Shown: positions 62,701-64,000 of the stretch, in pieces
Position numbering within the stretch: position 1 is the first letter of the stretch
Layout of the letters: each line of letters starts with the position of its first letter
NCBI RefSeq assembly: GCF_003797185.1
Contig: NZ_RKMH01000012.1
Coordinates: forward strand, 62,001-126,000
DNA length: 64,000 nt
Source: Gordonia oryzae
GTDB lineage: Bacteria > Actinomycetota > Actinomycetes > Mycobacteriales > Mycobacteriaceae
Direction of reading: 5' to 3'
The notes under the pieces: model-generated
The model's input: only the letters and a program-made list of their open reading frames with translations
The model's database searches: none
What the model was told of the DNA's origin: nothing
Program-made: the position numbers and the translations under genes

Positions 62701-64000
62701 GAGCAGACCCTCGACGACCGTTCGGCCATCGTCGGTGGTGGCTGCGCCGATGACACTGAACACGCTCGGCCAGCAGGCACCGACGAGGGTGTCGGGAACG
62801 GCGAAGCCGAAGGGCTCGACCGGGGTGGTCGGATGCAGATGCGGGGGCAGGGTGTACCCGGTGACCGCCGCGTGGTCGGCGATCGATTCCGGCGCCCAGG
62901 TGACCGTGGTGCGCGAGACACCGCCGGCGACCTCGGCCAGCGATCCGCCTGCGGCAACGGTGAGGATCTCCCGCATAGCGGTCGAGGCATCGTCGGCGAG
63001 GACCAGCGGGGCGCCACCGTCGGCGAGCGAGACGTCGACGCGTAACGGGATGCGCACCGACGCGCTCGAGATCGGGATGACGAGGTCGAAGCGCTTGTCG
63101 TCGATCCGCTCCAGCACCGAACCGGTCGACTCGTGCTCGGCGCGGACATCCGAGAGCACCGACCACTTGTCCCGATCACCCAGCCGCGCAATCGGACTCG
63201 GAACCATACGGCTTGCCCAGCAGACGTCGTCAGCTTCCAGGACGCTGGTCAGCCGACCGGCGTCAGCGGCCAGTCCGGCCCGCTTGCGGGAGTCGATGAC
63301 GCTCGGCTGTGCACCGGTTTCGACCAGGTCGGTGACGACCTGCGCCTCGAAGCGGTCAAGCAGATCACCGACGGGCTCGTCGACACGGGTGATCCCGGCA
63401 ACGGCCACCGGCCCCGGGATGATGCACACGGCCTCGGCCGGGTAGCGGGCGTCGTGTGCCTGCCACAGCGAGTCGCTGCGCCACCACCGGCGAACGTCCT
63501 TATCGATGACGGGCACGAAGTTGACCGGCTTGCCCGGGGTACGGCACTGATCGAGGAAGAACGCGACGTCGGCGGGGTGGAGGACGTCAACCTCGACCTC
63601 GGGGTATACGCCGATAAGGGCATCGATCGCGGCGTGCGCGTTCTCGACGGCGGTGACATCGGTGAACATCGTCGGGATCTCACCGTAATCGACCGGGTTC
63701 ATCCGGGCCTCGGTGCGGCGCAGCATCTCGAGAAAACGTTGCTTCCAGGTGATGTCGGCCCACGGCAGTTGCTCGTCGTCGGGCGCGCCGACGGCCAGGG
63801 TCGCGTAGCGCTCGAGCCAGACCCGGTAGGTCATCTCGGCGACGTCGCCGAAGTAGGGCTTGGCGGTGGGGGCCATCGCGGCGATGATCTCGTCACGACG
63901 CGCCGCGACCGCATCGGCGTCGCCGGCGACCTCGTCGAGCAGTCGTCCGCACGCGGAGGCCGCGTTGTCGATCTCATGGATGTCGGCACCGAGTTGGCTA
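56782..64000 (-). CDS. fas: Type I fatty acid synthase (N-terminus outside the window)
   Basis: About 2405 residues of a single-chain FAS I are visible; the N-terminal acetyltransferase part is missing and the frame runs open off the right edge (63876 is an internal Met). In order on the minus strand: the end of the enoyl-reductase region; a MaoC-type dehydratase with GDRNPIHTD (near 62350); the malonyl/palmitoyl transferase with GHSVGEYNALA (near 61730); an Ala/Pro linker; the ACP domain with VSSRRNQLLLD (near 60600) carrying the phosphopantetheine Ser; the ketoreductase with VTGASKGSIA (near 59650); and the ketosynthase with Cys in AACATAAVS (near 57870) and His in SKHDTS and LTGHAKGG. It makes C16-C26 acyl-CoA, including the precursor for mycolic acids. 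acpS overlaps its stop. Confidence 0.97.
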   Translation of the reverse strand, partial: SQLGADIHEIDNAASACGRLLDEVAGDADAVAARRDEIIAAMAPTAKPYFGDVAEMTYRVWLERYATLAVGAPDDEQLPWADITWKQRFLEMLRRTEARMNPVDYGEIPTMFTDVTAVENAHAAIDALIGVYPEVEVDVLHPADVAFFLDQCRTPGKPVNFVPVIDKDVRRWWRSDSLWQAHDARYPAEAVCIIPGPVAVAGITRVDEPVGDLLDRFEAQVVTDLVETGAQPSVIDSRKRAGLAADAGRLTSVLEADDVCWASRMVPSPIARLGDRDKWSVLSDVRAEHESTGSVLERIDDKRFDLVIPISSASVRIPLRVDVSLADGGAPLVLADDASTAMREILTVAAGGSLAEVAGGVSRTTVTWAPESIADHAAVTGYTLPPHLHPTTPVEPFGFAVPDTLVGACWPSVFSVIGAATTDDGRTVVEGLLDLVHLDHAVRLVGDIPTEATQLTVVATAGPVSDTEVGRVVQVQVEVLDGQKQVAVMTERFAIRGRLGSAELADPARAGGALGDEGSATRKTLRTATITAPERMTGFAAVSGDRNPIHTDSTAARLAGLGDPIVHGMWLSAAAQQVLTATDAKNPIPSPRPLIGWTARYLGMVRTGDVITVRADRVGLDAGREIVEVTAKVGDNLVMSATGLLAAPRTVYAFPGQGIQSKGMGLDARSRSKAAREIWDRADKHTRAALGFSILAVVRDNPTTLIANGTTYNHPDGVLFLTQFTQVAMATLGVAQIAELKESGGFVEGAITCGHSVGEYNALAACAGVLPLEAVLEVVFQRGEAMHHLVPRDDQGRSDYRMAAIRPSQFGLDDAEVTDFVAQIGAECGEFLEVVNLNLLGSQYAIAGTVRGLERLEDEIERRRAEVGGKRSFIIVPGIDVPFHSTVLRAGVPEFRGKLDALLPEEFDPSILIGHYIPNLVPRMFTLGRDFVAEIADLVPSDPLNEVLAEWDSWSAQPVKLARVVLIELLAWQFASPVRWIETQDLLFSGADRDGLGVQRFVEIGLKGAPTLAGLATNTLKLDRYHSATTEVCNLERDSDVILAADSGPEPEDDEPAESAPSEAPAAAASPAAAAPAAAAPAPAPAAASGPRPEDISFGPADAVKSVIALWTKMRTDQIGAADTIEALCDGVSSRRNQLLLDIGGELGLGAIDGAAEADMAALASTVESLARGYRPLGTVLTDAVGDQIRKVIGPTGKRQSYITDRVSGVWQLGPGWGLHTQVALALGTREGASVRGGDLGDLLDGAVANTDGLDALIDRAIAAVGASRGIAVAKPAAESGGGATVDAAALGEFTEQITGRSGALASAAYTMLSKLGLTEEVSTPEATDDPNVLLAQRVSDELGSDWARTVAPAFDEAKVVLIDDRWATSREDLVRIWLTDSDELDADFDALTARFTGSGHTVAQHAAWWQDKALAAGNLVHERAFGTIARAAQEPGQGQWANQVAVVTGASKGSIAASVVAGLLAGGATVVASTSRLDSQRLAFYKKLYRENARFDAALWVVPANMAAYTDVDELVSWLGSEQTENLGGTTAVVKPAIKPTLLFPFAAPRVAGDLTDAGARAELEMKVLLWSVERLIAGLSDIGADHDIAARLHVVLPGSPNRGMFGGDGAYGESKAALDALVTRWAAEESWGSKTTLAHALIGWVKGTGLMGHNDGMVTAVEAAGVRTWTTDEMADNLLGLCDPATRAAAREAAVTADFTGGLDPSIDLKALAAQAANEDETVEPAEDDAAVTVAALPAPARAAGGVRPVWPKIDSRPEDMVVIVGAGELGPYGSARTRFEMEVDEKLSAAGVLELAWNTGLISWDTAPKPGWYDTESGDPVAEAEIAERYHDAVVERCGIRRYADEGAMVEGTSPLLTSVFLDEDLTFAVSSEAEARAFASADPERTRVVANEESGEWQVTRLAGTEIRVPRRFALTRTVGGQIPTGFDPTRWGVSADMAESIDRVALWNLVATVDAFLSSGFTPSELMRWVHPGLVANTQGTGMGGMTSMRELYINTLLGEAKANDILQEALPNIVAAHVVQSYVGSYGAMIHPVAACATAAVSVEEGVDKIRLGKALFAVAGGFDDLGIEGIVGFGDMSATAESAKMAARGIDERRYSRANDRRRGGFVESQGGGTILLARGDVAAQMGLPVLGVVAWAQSFGDGVHTSIPAPGLGALGAARGALSSPLASALAALGVSADDVAVVSKHDTSTRANDPNESELHERLAAAIGRGDGAPLFVVSQKSLTGHAKGGAAAFQLIGLCQVLREGVIPPNRSLDCVDEQMQDYPHLVWARETLRLGDRFPLKAGLLTSLGFGHVSGLIAVVHPEAFIASLDPAERDDYRRRAAERERKGSQRLLEAMCGGEAAYRRPANRRFDETRDEHDAEAQVLLDPAIRLGASGAYGDAVHDVSASSSAATV

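Noticed and set aside
63876..63876. ATG at 63876 as the start of fas
   Set aside because: The frame continues open to the window edge with family-like sequence (GADIHEIDNAASAC), and FAS I is several hundred residues longer; this Met is internal.

Overview
The window is high-GC actinobacterial DNA from a mycolic-acid-producing member of the Mycobacteriales, most likely Gordonia or a close relative. Three things support this: a type I fatty acid synthase with its AcpS, a very close match to the mycolate reductase CmrA, and a backbone gene order that follows, from memory, the Mycobacterium tuberculosis stretch clpP1-tig / nei1-rpiB-Rv2466c-pepN / Rv2468c-Rv2468A-Rv2469c-glbO-aglA / Rv2474c-Rv2477c / cmrA-Rv2510c-orn / ldtB-Rv2520c-bcp / acpS-fas. 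Species assignment is inference. Both window edges cut genes: clpP on the left, and fas on the right, where the N-terminus lies outside.

Layout. 0-2.6 kb: clpP (partial), trigger factor with a strong terminator, tRNA-Pro and tRNA-Gly. 2.6-5.2 kb: a decayed two-component system (response regulator and histidine kinase relics) and sequence with no coherent gene, ending in a perfect GlxR/CRP-type site. 5.2-8.9 kb: an L,D-transpeptidase, soluble transhydrogenase SthA, a LysB/PE-PPE-like serine hydrolase and a STAS-domain relic. 8.9-13.7 kb: DNA repair (Nei), RpiB, mycothiol-type DsbA/FrnE protein, aminopeptidase N. 13.7-17.6 kb: a CitAB/DcuSR-type two-component system divergent from the C4-dicarboxylate carrier DctA. 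17.8-22.7 kb: DUF5130 protein, small membrane protein, HNH nuclease, GlbO, AglA, and a conserved unknown. 22.7-29.9 kb: a probable operon ettA-gdh-thioesterase-unknown. 29.9-39.1 kb: an accessory stretch with a formylglycine-generating enzyme, tRNA-Arg, a WxG-type/hydrolase pair, a 38-residue Trp-rich peptide gene with its own terminator, an ABC exporter, a PadR regulator and a 2,4-dienoyl-CoA reductase. 39.2-44.4 kb: cmrA, a LysR/DapA-like divergent pair with a clear operator, HerA-like ATPase, orn, tRNA-His. 44.8-50.4 kb: a protein with two TetR domains translationally coupled to an ABC1/UbiB kinase, a 53-residue leaderless gene, a decayed 1.1 kb, and an acyl-CoA dehydrogenase. 50.5-55.6 kb: two LdtB-type L,D-transpeptidases flanking a membrane protein gene, a tRNA-Lys 3'-half relic, small genes and tRNA-Lys, then a DUF3618 protein and bcp. 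55.6-64 kb: TetR, acpS and fas.

Two themes recur. Cell-envelope and lipid metabolism: three L,D-transpeptidases, CmrA, FAS I/AcpS, acyl-CoA enzymes and a LysB-like esterase. Leaderless transcription: at seven genes a TANNNT-like -10 element lies 6-7 nt upstream of the start codon, and this was used to choose starts. The least explained parts are the Trp-rich peptide at 33946-34062, the coupled double-TetR/ABC1 kinase pair with dyads upstream, and the tRNA-Lys relic with a small cargo region.
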